A stretch of DNA of 32,768 nt from Desulfovibrionales bacterium (lineage in GTDB: Bacteria > Desulfobacterota > Desulfovibrionia > Desulfovibrionales > Desulfomicrobiaceae). The notes under the pieces were generated by a model, which had not been told where the DNA came from, did no database searches, and saw nothing but the letters and a program-made list of their open reading frames with translations. Position numbers and translations under genes: made by a program. The DNA lies in assembly GCA_012729655.1 (NCBI GenBank), contig JAAYCS010000163.1, positions 1-32,768 on the forward strand, in the 5' to 3' direction. Below are positions 6,499 to 15,074 of this stretch, piece by piece; within the stretch, counting starts at the first letter, position 1, and every line of letters starts with the position of its first letter.

Positions 6499-9400
6499 AT
6501 GGAAGGCTTCATCCTCCACGCATCCAACCGTCTGGAAAACCTGGCCGAACTGCTGGCTGAGGTGCTGAAATCACCGCCGGACCCCATGCAACAGGAAACC
6601 ATCCTGGTCCAGTCCGGCGGCATGCAGCGCTGGGTCTCCATGCAGCTGGCCCGCCGACACGGCGTCTGCGCGGGTGCGCGCTTCCCCTTCCCCGTGGCCT
6701 TCGCCTACGAACTCTGCCGGGAGCTGCTGGCCGACCTGCCCCCCGAATACCCCTTGAGCCAGGAGCGCATGCTCTGGCGCATCGTGCACCTGCTGCGCGG
6801 CCTGCTGCACGAGCCGGAGTTTGCGCCCCTGGCGCGCTACGTGCGCGAGGACTCGGAGCTCAAGTCCGTGCAGCTGGCCGAGCGCATCGCCTATCATTTC
6901 GACCAGTACCTCATCTTCCGACCCCAGTGGGCCGCACGCTGGGAACGCCATGAACCGAGCGGGAACTTCGTCCTGCCCGGCCACGTCACCAGCGAAGCCT
7001 GGCAGGCCAGGCTGTGGCGGGAACTGGTCAGGGACATGGGCGGGGAACACCGTGCAGCCCTGCTGCAGCGGGCCATCGCCAGACTGGAAAAGGGCGTTTC
7101 CCTGCCGCGGCTGCCCGCCCGCGTCTGCGTCTTCGGCATCCCGACCCTGCCGCCGGTCTACTTGGACCTGCTGCAAGCACTATCCCGGCACAGGCCGGTA
7201 CATGTCTTTCTACTCAGCCCCTGCCGACAGTACTGGGGCGATCTCCTGACACACAGGGAGCAACGGCGGGCCTACCGGAGCCAGTTTCTATCCCTGGAAG
7301 AGCGTTTTGAGGACGCTACGCCACTAGCCGGACTCGGCGCAGTTGGCCGGGACTTTCTAGAATTGCTACTTGATAGAGACATTCAGGAATCGGAGGAGGA
7401 CCGCTACGAGGAGCCCGACACAACCACCATGCTCGGACAACTCCAGGCCGACCTTCTTGATCTGGACGTTCGCGAGGAAAAGACGGACTTCTCCGACACC
7501 TCCATCCAGATCCACTGCTGCCACAGCCCCCTGCGCGAAATGGAGGTCCTCAAGGACCTGATCCTCGATCTCCTGTCCAAAGACCCGTCCCTCTCCCCCC
7601 AGGACATCCTGGTCATGAATCCGGACATCGAGAGCTACGCGCCGGTCATCCAGGCCGTGTTCGGGACCGCCGGGGAGGGCCTCCCCTTCTCCATTTCCGA
7701 CCGCAAGCCCACCAGGGCCGCCGAAACCGTCCGCCTCTTTCTCGACCTGCTGGAGTTCGGGCAGCACCGCTTCGAGGCTTCGCGCGTCTGCGCCCTGCTC
7801 GAAGCCCCGCCCGTGCGGCAACGCCTCGGCCTTTCCGCGGCCGAAACGCAGCGGGTTCTGGAATGGGTCCGCGCATCGGGCGTGCGCTGGGGGCTGGACC
7901 TGGATTTCCGCAGGCGGACGGGACTGGGGGATTTCGGACAGAACACATGGCAGAGCGGCCTGGCCCGCCTGTACCTCGGGTACATGACCGGCGCGGCAAG
8001 CCCGCTCCACGGCATCGCCCCTCTCCCGCTGCGCGGCTCGGCCGAACAGGAGCTGCTGGGCCGCATGACCGACTGGATCGACGAACTGGGGACCCTGTGG
8101 TCCCGGCTGCGCGACGCGCGCGCACCGGCCGACTGGCGGGACTGCCTGCTGTGGATCCTGGACGCCTTCTTTCCCCAGGACCGCGCCCAGGCCGAGCACC
8201 TGCTGGCCATCCGCAGGACCGTGACTGACCTCATCGACGAAATGGGTGACTTCGAGGCCGACGCCCGGACCATGCTCTACATCGTCCGCAAGCGCCTGGA
8301 CGAAAGCGGCGGCGAGTCGGGCTTCCTGGCCTCGGGCCTGACCTTCTGCGGCCTGCGCCCCATGCGCTCCATCCCTTTCCGGGTGGTTTGTCTGACGGGC
8401 CTGACCAGCACGGCCTTCCCGCGCCAGGACACCCCCCCGGGCTTCGATCTCATGGCCGCACGGCCCCGGCCCGGCGACCGCAGCCTCCGCGAGGACGACC
8501 GCTACCTGTTTCTGGAGAGCATCATCTCGGCCCGGGACAACCTCATCCTGACCTACCCCGGCCTGTCCCAGTCCGACAACGCCGAGGCCCCGCCCTCGGT
8601 CCTGGTCTCGGAACTGCTCGATTTCCTGGACAGGGGCTGCACCGTGGACGGAGGGAAACCATCGGAGACCCTTGTTTTCAGGCACAGACTGCAGGCCTTC
8701 CATCCGGACTATTTCAGCGCGGGGTCGGGCCTCTTCTCCTACTCGGCCCAAAACCGCCACGCGGCGCAGGCGCTGTTCGCCGAGCACCAGTCCAGGCAAT
8801 TCTTCCCCGATCCCGCTATTCCCGGAGAGGCGCATGCAGAGCAGGAGATCGAGGTCGACATCGAGGAGCTGACCCGCTTCCTGACCCACCCCTGCCGCCA
8901 CCTGCTGCGCGCCCTGCGTATCGACCCGGACTGCGGGGAGGACGAGCTTCTGGACGAGGAACCCCTGGCCGCACCCACGGGCCTCGACGCCTACGGCCCG
9001 CTGCAGGAGCTGCTGCGCACGGCCCTGGACGAGCCTGCCGCCGACCTCGAGGGACTCCTTCTGACCTGGCAGATCCTGCCTCCCGGACAGGCCGGTACGG
9101 ACGCCGGACGGGAACTCTGCTCCCAGATCCGCTCCCTGGCCGACCAGGCACGGGCCGTCATCGGCGACGAAAAGGCCGCGCACCTCGAACTGAAGCTGCT
9201 ACTGGGCAGGGTCACGCTCACAGGGCGCCTCGACATCCACGGCGACCGCATCGTGACCTGCCGCCCGGCCAAGACCAAAAGCTCGGACATGCTCCGCCTG
9301 TGGGTCCGCCATCTGGCCGCCTCGGCCTCGGGCCTTGCGCCCCGGTCCACGCACATCGGCACCGATGACTGCTTCCCCGCACCCGAAGCCCCGGACGCCC

Positions 9401-9696
9401 GGAATCTCCTCGAACGGTTGATGCGGCTCTACACGCAGGGCATGCGCGCCCCGCTGCCCTTCTTCCCCCGCACCTCCCTGGCCTTCGCCCAGGCCCGCTT
9501 CAAAGGCCGCAAGCCCAAGGAGCGACGAGAGGCATTGATGCAGGCCATGCGCCATTGGGTAGGCGGCTACATGGTCAGCCCCGAACGTGACGACCCGCAC
9601 CTGGCCTTTCTCTTCCGCGACGTCGAGCCGGACTGGGAGGAATTCGCGGACGTGGCCGAGGAAATCTACGCCCCCCTCCTGGGAGGTGCCGATTGA
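6499..9696 (+). CDS. recC: Exodeoxyribonuclease V subunit gamma (RecC)
   Basis: 1065 residues, close to the family's usual length of about 1,100. The N-terminus shows the RecC pattern of an inactive SF1 helicase fold: ILVQSGGMQRWVSMQLA in place of a Walker A, then GARFPFPVAFAYEL. Later blocks typical of RecC include QIHCCHSPLREMEVLKD, ILVMNPDIESYAPVI and PFSISDR, and FRVVCLTGLTSTAFPR. RecC recognises the Chi sequence and splits the duplex ahead of RecB and RecD. The stop TGA overlaps the recB ATG. The start is the first ATG, 4 bases after the HD gene; no good ribosome site is visible, so it is probably coupled to the upstream gene. Confidence 0.94.
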   Translation: MEGFILHASNRLENLAELLAEVLKSPPDPMQQETILVQSGGMQRWVSMQLARRHGVCAGARFPFPVAFAYELCRELLADLPPEYPLSQERMLWRIVHLLRGLLHEPEFAPLARYVREDSELKSVQLAERIAYHFDQYLIFRPQWAARWERHEPSGNFVLPGHVTSEAWQARLWRELVRDMGGEHRAALLQRAIARLEKGVSLPRLPARVCVFGIPTLPPVYLDLLQALSRHRPVHVFLLSPCRQYWGDLLTHREQRRAYRSQFLSLEERFEDATPLAGLGAVGRDFLELLLDRDIQESEEDRYEEPDTTTMLGQLQADLLDLDVREEKTDFSDTSIQIHCCHSPLREMEVLKDLILDLLSKDPSLSPQDILVMNPDIESYAPVIQAVFGTAGEGLPFSISDRKPTRAAETVRLFLDLLEFGQHRFEASRVCALLEAPPVRQRLGLSAAETQRVLEWVRASGVRWGLDLDFRRRTGLGDFGQNTWQSGLARLYLGYMTGAASPLHGIAPLPLRGSAEQELLGRMTDWIDELGTLWSRLRDARAPADWRDCLLWILDAFFPQDRAQAEHLLAIRRTVTDLIDEMGDFEADARTMLYIVRKRLDESGGESGFLASGLTFCGLRPMRSIPFRVVCLTGLTSTAFPRQDTPPGFDLMAARPRPGDRSLREDDRYLFLESIISARDNLILTYPGLSQSDNAEAPPSVLVSELLDFLDRGCTVDGGKPSETLVFRHRLQAFHPDYFSAGSGLFSYSAQNRHAAQALFAEHQSRQFFPDPAIPGEAHAEQEIEVDIEELTRFLTHPCRHLLRALRIDPDCGEDELLDEEPLAAPTGLDAYGPLQELLRTALDEPAADLEGLLLTWQILPPGQAGTDAGRELCSQIRSLADQARAVIGDEKAAHLELKLLLGRVTLTGRLDIHGDRIVTCRPAKTKSSDMLRLWVRHLAASASGLAPRSTHIGTDDCFPAPEAPDARNLLERLMRLYTQGMRAPLPFFPRTSLAFAQARFKGRKPKERREALMQAMRHWVGGYMVSPERDDPHLAFLFRDVEPDWEEFADVAEEIYAPLLGGAD

Positions 9697-12600
9697 TGGA
9701 GCCCATGGACCTCTGCACCGCCCCCCTGGACGGCACCACCCTCATCGAGGCCAGCGCCGGCACCGGCAAGACCTACACCCTGACCGGCCTTTTCGTGCGT
9801 CTGCTGCTGGAGAAGGGTCTGACCGTGGACCAGATCCTCGTCGTGACCTTCACCGACGCGGCCACCGAGGAGCTGCGCGGGCGAATTCACGAACGTCTGA
9901 CGGAAATTCTGCAATTGCTGGAGAGAACGCGCGCACCCAAAAACAAAGACGACCTGGAATCCTTCGTGTCACAGATGAACGATCCGGACGCCGTCCGCCG
10001 CCTGGAGCTCGCCCTGCGCAACTTCGACCTGGCCCAGATCTTCACCATCCACGGCTTCTGCCAGCGCATGCTCGGGCGCAACGGCTTCGAATGCGCAGCC
10101 CTGTTCGACACCCAACTCGAACCGGACCTCTCGGACCTGCGCCGGCAGGTCTGCCTGGATTTTTGGCGCAGTCGCATCATGCCCCTGGACGGCCTGACTG
10201 GCACGGAAGTGCGCCAGCACCTGACCCCGGACCATCTCACGGAACTGTCCGGCCTGCCCTTCCTGGCCCAGCGCATCCGCATCGTGCCGGACACCACCGC
10301 CCCGGACCCCACGCCCCTGGACCGGACAGTGCGGGAGGCATGCGAAAGGCTCAAGGCCTCCTGGTCAGTTACGGAACCTGAAGTCCGAGCGCTCCTGCTG
10401 GCCCGAACAGACAGTTTCAATGCCCGCCAGTTCTCGCCACAGAAGCTGGATCAGCGCTTGAAGGCAACGCGTGATTTCCTGAACGACCCGAGGCTAGACG
10501 CCAAAGAGCAACTCAAGGCCATGGATGAGCTGGCTCCGGACTATGTACGCGGCATGACCAAAATGGCCTTCGCCGCCCCGGAGCACCCGCTCTTCAAGGA
10601 AATCGGGAGCCTCCTCGAACTGATCGAGGCCTTGCGCCAGGCCGTGGCCCCCTTCGTGGTCCACTTGCGTCATGCCTTCCTGTCCGGGTTCACGACCCGC
10701 CTGGACGAGCTCAAACGGCTCCGCAACGTCATGGGCTTCGACGACCTGCTGCGCGGAATGCACGCCGCCCTGGCCAGCCCCGAGCTGGTGACCGCGGTGA
10801 GAAACCAGTATCGCGCTGCCCTCATCGACGAGTTCCAGGACACCGATGGCCTGCAGTACGACATCTTCCGCACCCTGTTCGCTGCCGCGGACGCCGAAAA
10901 CTGCCTGTTCCTCATCGGCGACCCCAAGCAGGCCATCTACTCCTTCCGCGGCGCGGACCTGCACACCTATCTGCAGGCGGCCGACAGCTGCACACGTAGC
11001 CGCACCCTGGTGGTCAACCATCGCTCCACGCCCGAGCTGGTCGAGGCCGTGAACCGCCTGTTTTTCCGGCAATCGAACCCCTTTCTGCACCGCAAGATCG
11101 CCTTCCGGCCGGTCTGTGCGCCGGGTGGGAATCACGAGCGATTCAACGAGGACGGTCGCGCGCCCGCTCCCCTGGTTCTCTGGCACACCGCGAGTGACGA
11201 CAAGCCCCTGGCCAAGGGGGCGCTTGCGCCGCGCATCTGCCGGGCCGTGGCCGCCGAGATCAGCCGCCTGCTGCGGGGTGCGGCCGAAGGGCGCATCCGC
11301 ATCGGCGACACGCCGCTCCTGCCAGGGAACATCGCCGTCCTGGTCGAAACCCACGCCCAGGGCGAGGCCATCCACCAAGCCCTTGGCACGCTTCGCATCC
11401 CAAGCGTCGTGACCCATACCTCGTCGGTCTTTGCCAGCCCCGAGGCGGCGGAACTCCTGTCCGTGCTGCGCGGCACGGCCGAATGCCAGCGACCGGCGGC
11501 CCTGCGCACGGCCCTGGCCGCGCCCATGATCGGCCTGACGGCAACGGAACTCGCCGCTCTCGACGAGGACAGCGTAAAACTCGAGGCATGGTTCGAACGA
11601 TTCCTCGCCTACCGGGATGTGTGGGAGCGGAGCGGGGCCATGGCCGCGCTGCAGCGTCTCTTCGCCGACCTGGGCGTGCGGGAGCGCCTCGTGTCCCTGC
11701 CGGGCGGCGAGCGGCGCATGACCAACGTCCTGCACTGCATGGAATTGCTCCACAGCCGGGAGCGCGAGACGGGTGTGTCCATGCACGCCCTGCTGACTTG
11801 GTTCTCACGCAAGCTCGGCGCCGACGCAACCGAGGACACCCAGCTCCGACTGGACACGGACCGCGACGCGGTCCAGATCGTGACCATCCACAAGAGCAAG
11901 GGCCTGCAGTACCCGGTGGTCTTCTGCCCCTTCATCTACGGCAAGGCCAGATGCCCCGAGGACCGCGCCCTGGTCCACGACGGGGGGCTGCTCCTGGACC
12001 TGGGCTCGCCGGATCTGCCCGCCAGGATGCGCGCGGCCTTGGAGGAGGCCCAGGCCGAGCGCGTGCGTCTGCTCTACGTGGCCCTGACCCGCGCCAAATG
12101 CCGCTGCTACGCGGTCTGGGGGCGCATCAACGAGGCCGAGACCTCGGGTGCGGCCTGGCTCTTCCACGGACACCGCGTCGAGGCCCCGGGGGCCCTGGGC
12201 TGGGAGGCCGTCACCAAGGAGATGGTCCGGGAGGATCTCGAAGCCCTGCGCTGCCAGTGCGTCGATGTCGGGGAGTTGCCTGACTCCACGCCGGAACCCG
12301 GCCCCCCGCAGTTCACGGATGCCCCGGAACTGAACTGCCGGACCTGGGAGCGCACCCTTGGACCGGGCTATGGCCTGGCCAGCTTCACGGGCCTGACCCG
12401 CGGATCGGAGCACGGCGCCAGGCCCGGCCTGGATGAGGACGACGCGGCAGGGCAGGCAGAAGACGACGAATGGTCCATGGCCAGATTTCCGCGCGGGGCC
12501 GCCGCCGGGTCCTGCCTGCACCGCATCTTCGAGCGCATAGACTTCACTGCCAGCGCCACTGTCCCCGGCGAGGTCGCGGACGCGCTGGCCGCATACGGAT

Positions 12601-13199
12601 TTGACGAGGCATGGGAAAAGACGGTTCGCGACATGGTCGAACAGACCCTGCGCGCCGACCTGGACGGATTCAGGCTGGAACAAATCGGAATGAAGGACCG
12701 GCTTGTGGAACTGGAGTTTCTCATCCCGTTGCGCCCCGTGACCCGCGAGAGCCTGGCCGCCGTGTACCGGGAAGCGGCCGGGCTCCTGCCGCCTGAGCTT
12801 CCCGATCGCATGGAGGGTCTGCGCTTCGACCCGCGCCGGGGCTTCATGACCGGGTTCATGGACCTGGTAGTGCGCAGCGGCCGGAAGTTCTATCTCCTCG
12901 ACTGGAAATCCAACTGGCTCGGCCCCACGCCCGGCCACTACACCAAGGAGGCCCTGCACGAGGCCATGACCGGCAGCCACTACTTCCTGCAGTACCACCT
13001 CTACTGTCTGGCCCTGAAGCGCCACCTGGCCCTGCGCATGCCGGGATTCGACTTTGCGGAGCACTTCGGCGGCGTGCGCTACGTCTTCCTGCGCGGCGTG
13101 GACCCGCAGCGACCGGGCCAGGGCGTGCACGCGGACTGCCCTGACCTGCGCTTCCTCGATGCATTGGACAAGGCCCTCATCGGCACGGAGAACCGCTGA
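9696..13199 (+). CDS. recB: Exodeoxyribonuclease V subunit beta (RecB), helicase-nuclease
   Basis: 1167 residues. I chose ATG 9696 (TGATG overlap with recC, GGAGG at 9682-9686); the frame is open to a TTG one codon earlier. The UvrD-type helicase is complete: Walker A ASAGTGKTYT (K25), VVTFTDAATEELRGRI, Walker B LIDEFQDTD, GDPKQAIYSFRGAD, NHRSTPELV, VTIHKSKGLQYPVVF and LLYVALTRAKCR. The C-terminal nuclease has the catalytic acidic and lysine set in MDLVV (D1056) and LLDWKSNW (D1069, K1071). This subunit is the 3'-5' motor and the only nuclease of RecBCD, which resects double-strand breaks for RecA. All catalytic motifs look intact. Confidence 0.96.
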   Translation: MEPMDLCTAPLDGTTLIEASAGTGKTYTLTGLFVRLLLEKGLTVDQILVVTFTDAATEELRGRIHERLTEILQLLERTRAPKNKDDLESFVSQMNDPDAVRRLELALRNFDLAQIFTIHGFCQRMLGRNGFECAALFDTQLEPDLSDLRRQVCLDFWRSRIMPLDGLTGTEVRQHLTPDHLTELSGLPFLAQRIRIVPDTTAPDPTPLDRTVREACERLKASWSVTEPEVRALLLARTDSFNARQFSPQKLDQRLKATRDFLNDPRLDAKEQLKAMDELAPDYVRGMTKMAFAAPEHPLFKEIGSLLELIEALRQAVAPFVVHLRHAFLSGFTTRLDELKRLRNVMGFDDLLRGMHAALASPELVTAVRNQYRAALIDEFQDTDGLQYDIFRTLFAAADAENCLFLIGDPKQAIYSFRGADLHTYLQAADSCTRSRTLVVNHRSTPELVEAVNRLFFRQSNPFLHRKIAFRPVCAPGGNHERFNEDGRAPAPLVLWHTASDDKPLAKGALAPRICRAVAAEISRLLRGAAEGRIRIGDTPLLPGNIAVLVETHAQGEAIHQALGTLRIPSVVTHTSSVFASPEAAELLSVLRGTAECQRPAALRTALAAPMIGLTATELAALDEDSVKLEAWFERFLAYRDVWERSGAMAALQRLFADLGVRERLVSLPGGERRMTNVLHCMELLHSRERETGVSMHALLTWFSRKLGADATEDTQLRLDTDRDAVQIVTIHKSKGLQYPVVFCPFIYGKARCPEDRALVHDGGLLLDLGSPDLPARMRAALEEAQAERVRLLYVALTRAKCRCYAVWGRINEAETSGAAWLFHGHRVEAPGALGWEAVTKEMVREDLEALRCQCVDVGELPDSTPEPGPPQFTDAPELNCRTWERTLGPGYGLASFTGLTRGSEHGARPGLDEDDAAGQAEDDEWSMARFPRGAAAGSCLHRIFERIDFTASATVPGEVADALAAYGFDEAWEKTVRDMVEQTLRADLDGFRLEQIGMKDRLVELEFLIPLRPVTRESLAAVYREAAGLLPPELPDRMEGLRFDPRRGFMTGFMDLVVRSGRKFYLLDWKSNWLGPTPGHYTKEALHEAMTGSHYFLQYHLYCLALKRHLALRMPGFDFAEHFGGVRYVFLRGVDPQRPGQGVHADCPDLRFLDALDKALIGTENR

Positions 13200-14962
13200 T
13201 GTTCGCCAGTCCCGCCATCCTGCCGCGCCTGCGGTCCAGCGACCTCTTCACCGAGGCAGACCTCTACCAGGCCCGCTTTGCCGCCTCCCTGGCCCGGCCG
13301 GGACACGCCGATCTCGCGGCCGGCCTGACGGCCCTCGTGTCTCTGGCCGTGCGCGAGGGGCACGTCTGCCTGCATCTCGGCGATAAGGGCGTGCGCGAGC
13401 GGCTGGCCGCATTGGGCCTGGACGGATCGGACGACTGCCTCCAGACTGGCGTTGTCGGCGCACCGGATTCCGGGCTATCGCTCATCCTCGACGGGGAGCG
13501 CCTCTATTTTCCCCGTTTCTTCGGCGACGAGCAGTCCCTGGCCCGCGCATTCCTGCGCCTGGCCGGGACGCCGCCCCGGGACATACCTGCCAAGCTGCTG
13601 CCCGACATTTTCAAGGCCCGAGGCGGGCAAACCGACTGGCAGGACGTGGCCTGCTTCGCTGCCCTGCGCAGCCGCTTCTGCGTCATCTCCGGCGGCCCCG
13701 GTACGGGCAAGACCACGACCGTGGCCCGCATCCTGGCCCTGGCTGTTCGCCTGCACGCCGGAAAGGATTTCCGCATCCGCCTGGCCGCGCCCACGGGCAA
13801 GGCGGCCTCGCGCATGTCCGAGGCACTGGCCTCGGCCTTTCCGGGTGAAAGCCTGCCGCCGGAACTGAAAACGAACCTCTCGCAGGACGCCCAGACCGTG
13901 CACCGCCTGCTGGGCTGGAGCGCTCGGGGCTTCATCCACGGCCCGGACAACCCGTTGCCCCTGGACATGCTGGTGGTGGACGAGGCGTCCATGCTGGACC
14001 TGGAGCTGGCCGCGCGCCTCATGGACGCCCTGCCCGACCATGCCGGGCTGGTGCTCCTGGGCGACCGCAACCAGCTGGCCTCGGTGGAGGCCGGGGCAGT
14101 GCTGGCCAGCCTCTGCCGCGAGGACGTGGTCAACGCCTTCTCGCCGGATTTCGCGGCCGACGCCGCCAAGGCCTGTGCCCATGGGCTGCCCGTAACGGGG
14201 AGTCCGGCCCTGCTGACGGACCATGTGGTGGAGCTGAAGAAGAACTGGCGTTTCGGTGCGGACAGCGGCATCGCGGCCCTGGCCGAGTACATCCGCAAGG
14301 GGGAGGCGGAGAGGGCGGCAGCGCTCCTGGCAACGCCACGTGGGGGTGTGATGATGAAGACATGTTCCGGACAGGCGGAACTGGTTGCGGAACTCGCCCC
14401 ACTCCTGCGCAAGGCGTTCAGGTCCTTGGGCAGCGAAACGGACCCGGCCCGGGCCTTCGAAATTTTCGGGGCCCTGCGTCTGCTCTCGCCAGTCCGCAGA
14501 GGACCGCGCGGGACCGAAACCCTAAACCGCTTGGCCCGCGAGGCCCTGGGTATGCCGGCAGGGGACGGCTGGTATCCGGGTCGGCCGGTCATGATCCTGG
14601 AAAACGACTACAACCTCGGCCTCTTCAACGGCGACACAGGCATCGCCCTGCCCGCCGGCGACACCCTGCGGGTCTACTTCCCCGCTCCCGAAGGCTTCGT
14701 CTCCTTCGTCCCGGCCCGCCTGCCCCGACACGAAACCTGCTACGCCATAACCGTCCACAAGAGCCAGGGCTCGGAATTCCGCCACACCGTCCTGATCCTG
14801 CCCGAGGAACCCTGCCCGGTCTTGAGCCGGGAACTCCTCTATACGGCCCTGACTCGGTCGCGCGAACGCTTCAGTCTGGTCGGTACAGCGGAACAGGCCA
14901 TGGAGGCCATCCTCCGCCCGGCGCGGCGGGATTCGGGCCTGTGGGCCATGCTGAACCGCTGA
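13199..14962 (+). CDS. recD: Exodeoxyribonuclease V subunit alpha (RecD), 5'-3' helicase
   Basis: 587 residues, near the RecD norm of about 600. The ATG at 13199 overlaps the recB stop. SF1B helicase motifs are in order: Walker A GGPGTGKTTTVAR (K171), LAAPTGKAASRM, Walker B LVVDEASMLDL, LLGDRNQLASVEAGAVL, then AITVHKSQGSEF and LLYTALTRSRERF at the C-terminus. RecD is the fast 5'-3' motor of RecBCD. The order recC-recB-recD with overlapping starts and stops suggests stoichiometric co-translation. No ptrA-like protease gene lies between recC and recB, unlike in enteric bacteria. Confidence 0.95.
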   Translation: MFASPAILPRLRSSDLFTEADLYQARFAASLARPGHADLAAGLTALVSLAVREGHVCLHLGDKGVRERLAALGLDGSDDCLQTGVVGAPDSGLSLILDGERLYFPRFFGDEQSLARAFLRLAGTPPRDIPAKLLPDIFKARGGQTDWQDVACFAALRSRFCVISGGPGTGKTTTVARILALAVRLHAGKDFRIRLAAPTGKAASRMSEALASAFPGESLPPELKTNLSQDAQTVHRLLGWSARGFIHGPDNPLPLDMLVVDEASMLDLELAARLMDALPDHAGLVLLGDRNQLASVEAGAVLASLCREDVVNAFSPDFAADAAKACAHGLPVTGSPALLTDHVVELKKNWRFGADSGIAALAEYIRKGEAERAAALLATPRGGVMMKTCSGQAELVAELAPLLRKAFRSLGSETDPARAFEIFGALRLLSPVRRGPRGTETLNRLAREALGMPAGDGWYPGRPVMILENDYNLGLFNGDTGIALPAGDTLRVYFPAPEGFVSFVPARLPRHETCYAITVHKSQGSEFRHTVLILPEEPCPVLSRELLYTALTRSRERFSLVGTAEQAMEAILRPARRDSGLWAMLNR

Positions 14963-15007
14963 CAGAGGTGGAATCCCGATCGTACATGAATAATTTCCGA
15001 TGGTTCC

Positions 15008-15037
15008 TTGCCAAACAGGGACCGGAAGCTGTATTCT
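15008..15037 (+). promoter_or_regulatory. Weak candidate promoter before the DUF748 gene
   Basis: TTGCCA (15008-15013) and TATTCT (15032-15037) are separated by 18 bases within the 112-base gap after recD. Each hexamer matches sigma-70 consensus at most positions. I see no terminator after recD, so read-through from recCBD is also possible. Confidence 0.3.
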
Positions 15038-15074
15038 TGTTTGATCCTGATCCACAACACAGGGGACTTTCGAC

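Noticed and set aside
7366-9183. A 605-codon antisense open frame within recC
   Set aside because: It has no family motifs and lies opposite a complete RecC with conserved blocks; typical GC-rich shadow. The same holds for the long antisense frames in recB, recD and the DUF748 gene.
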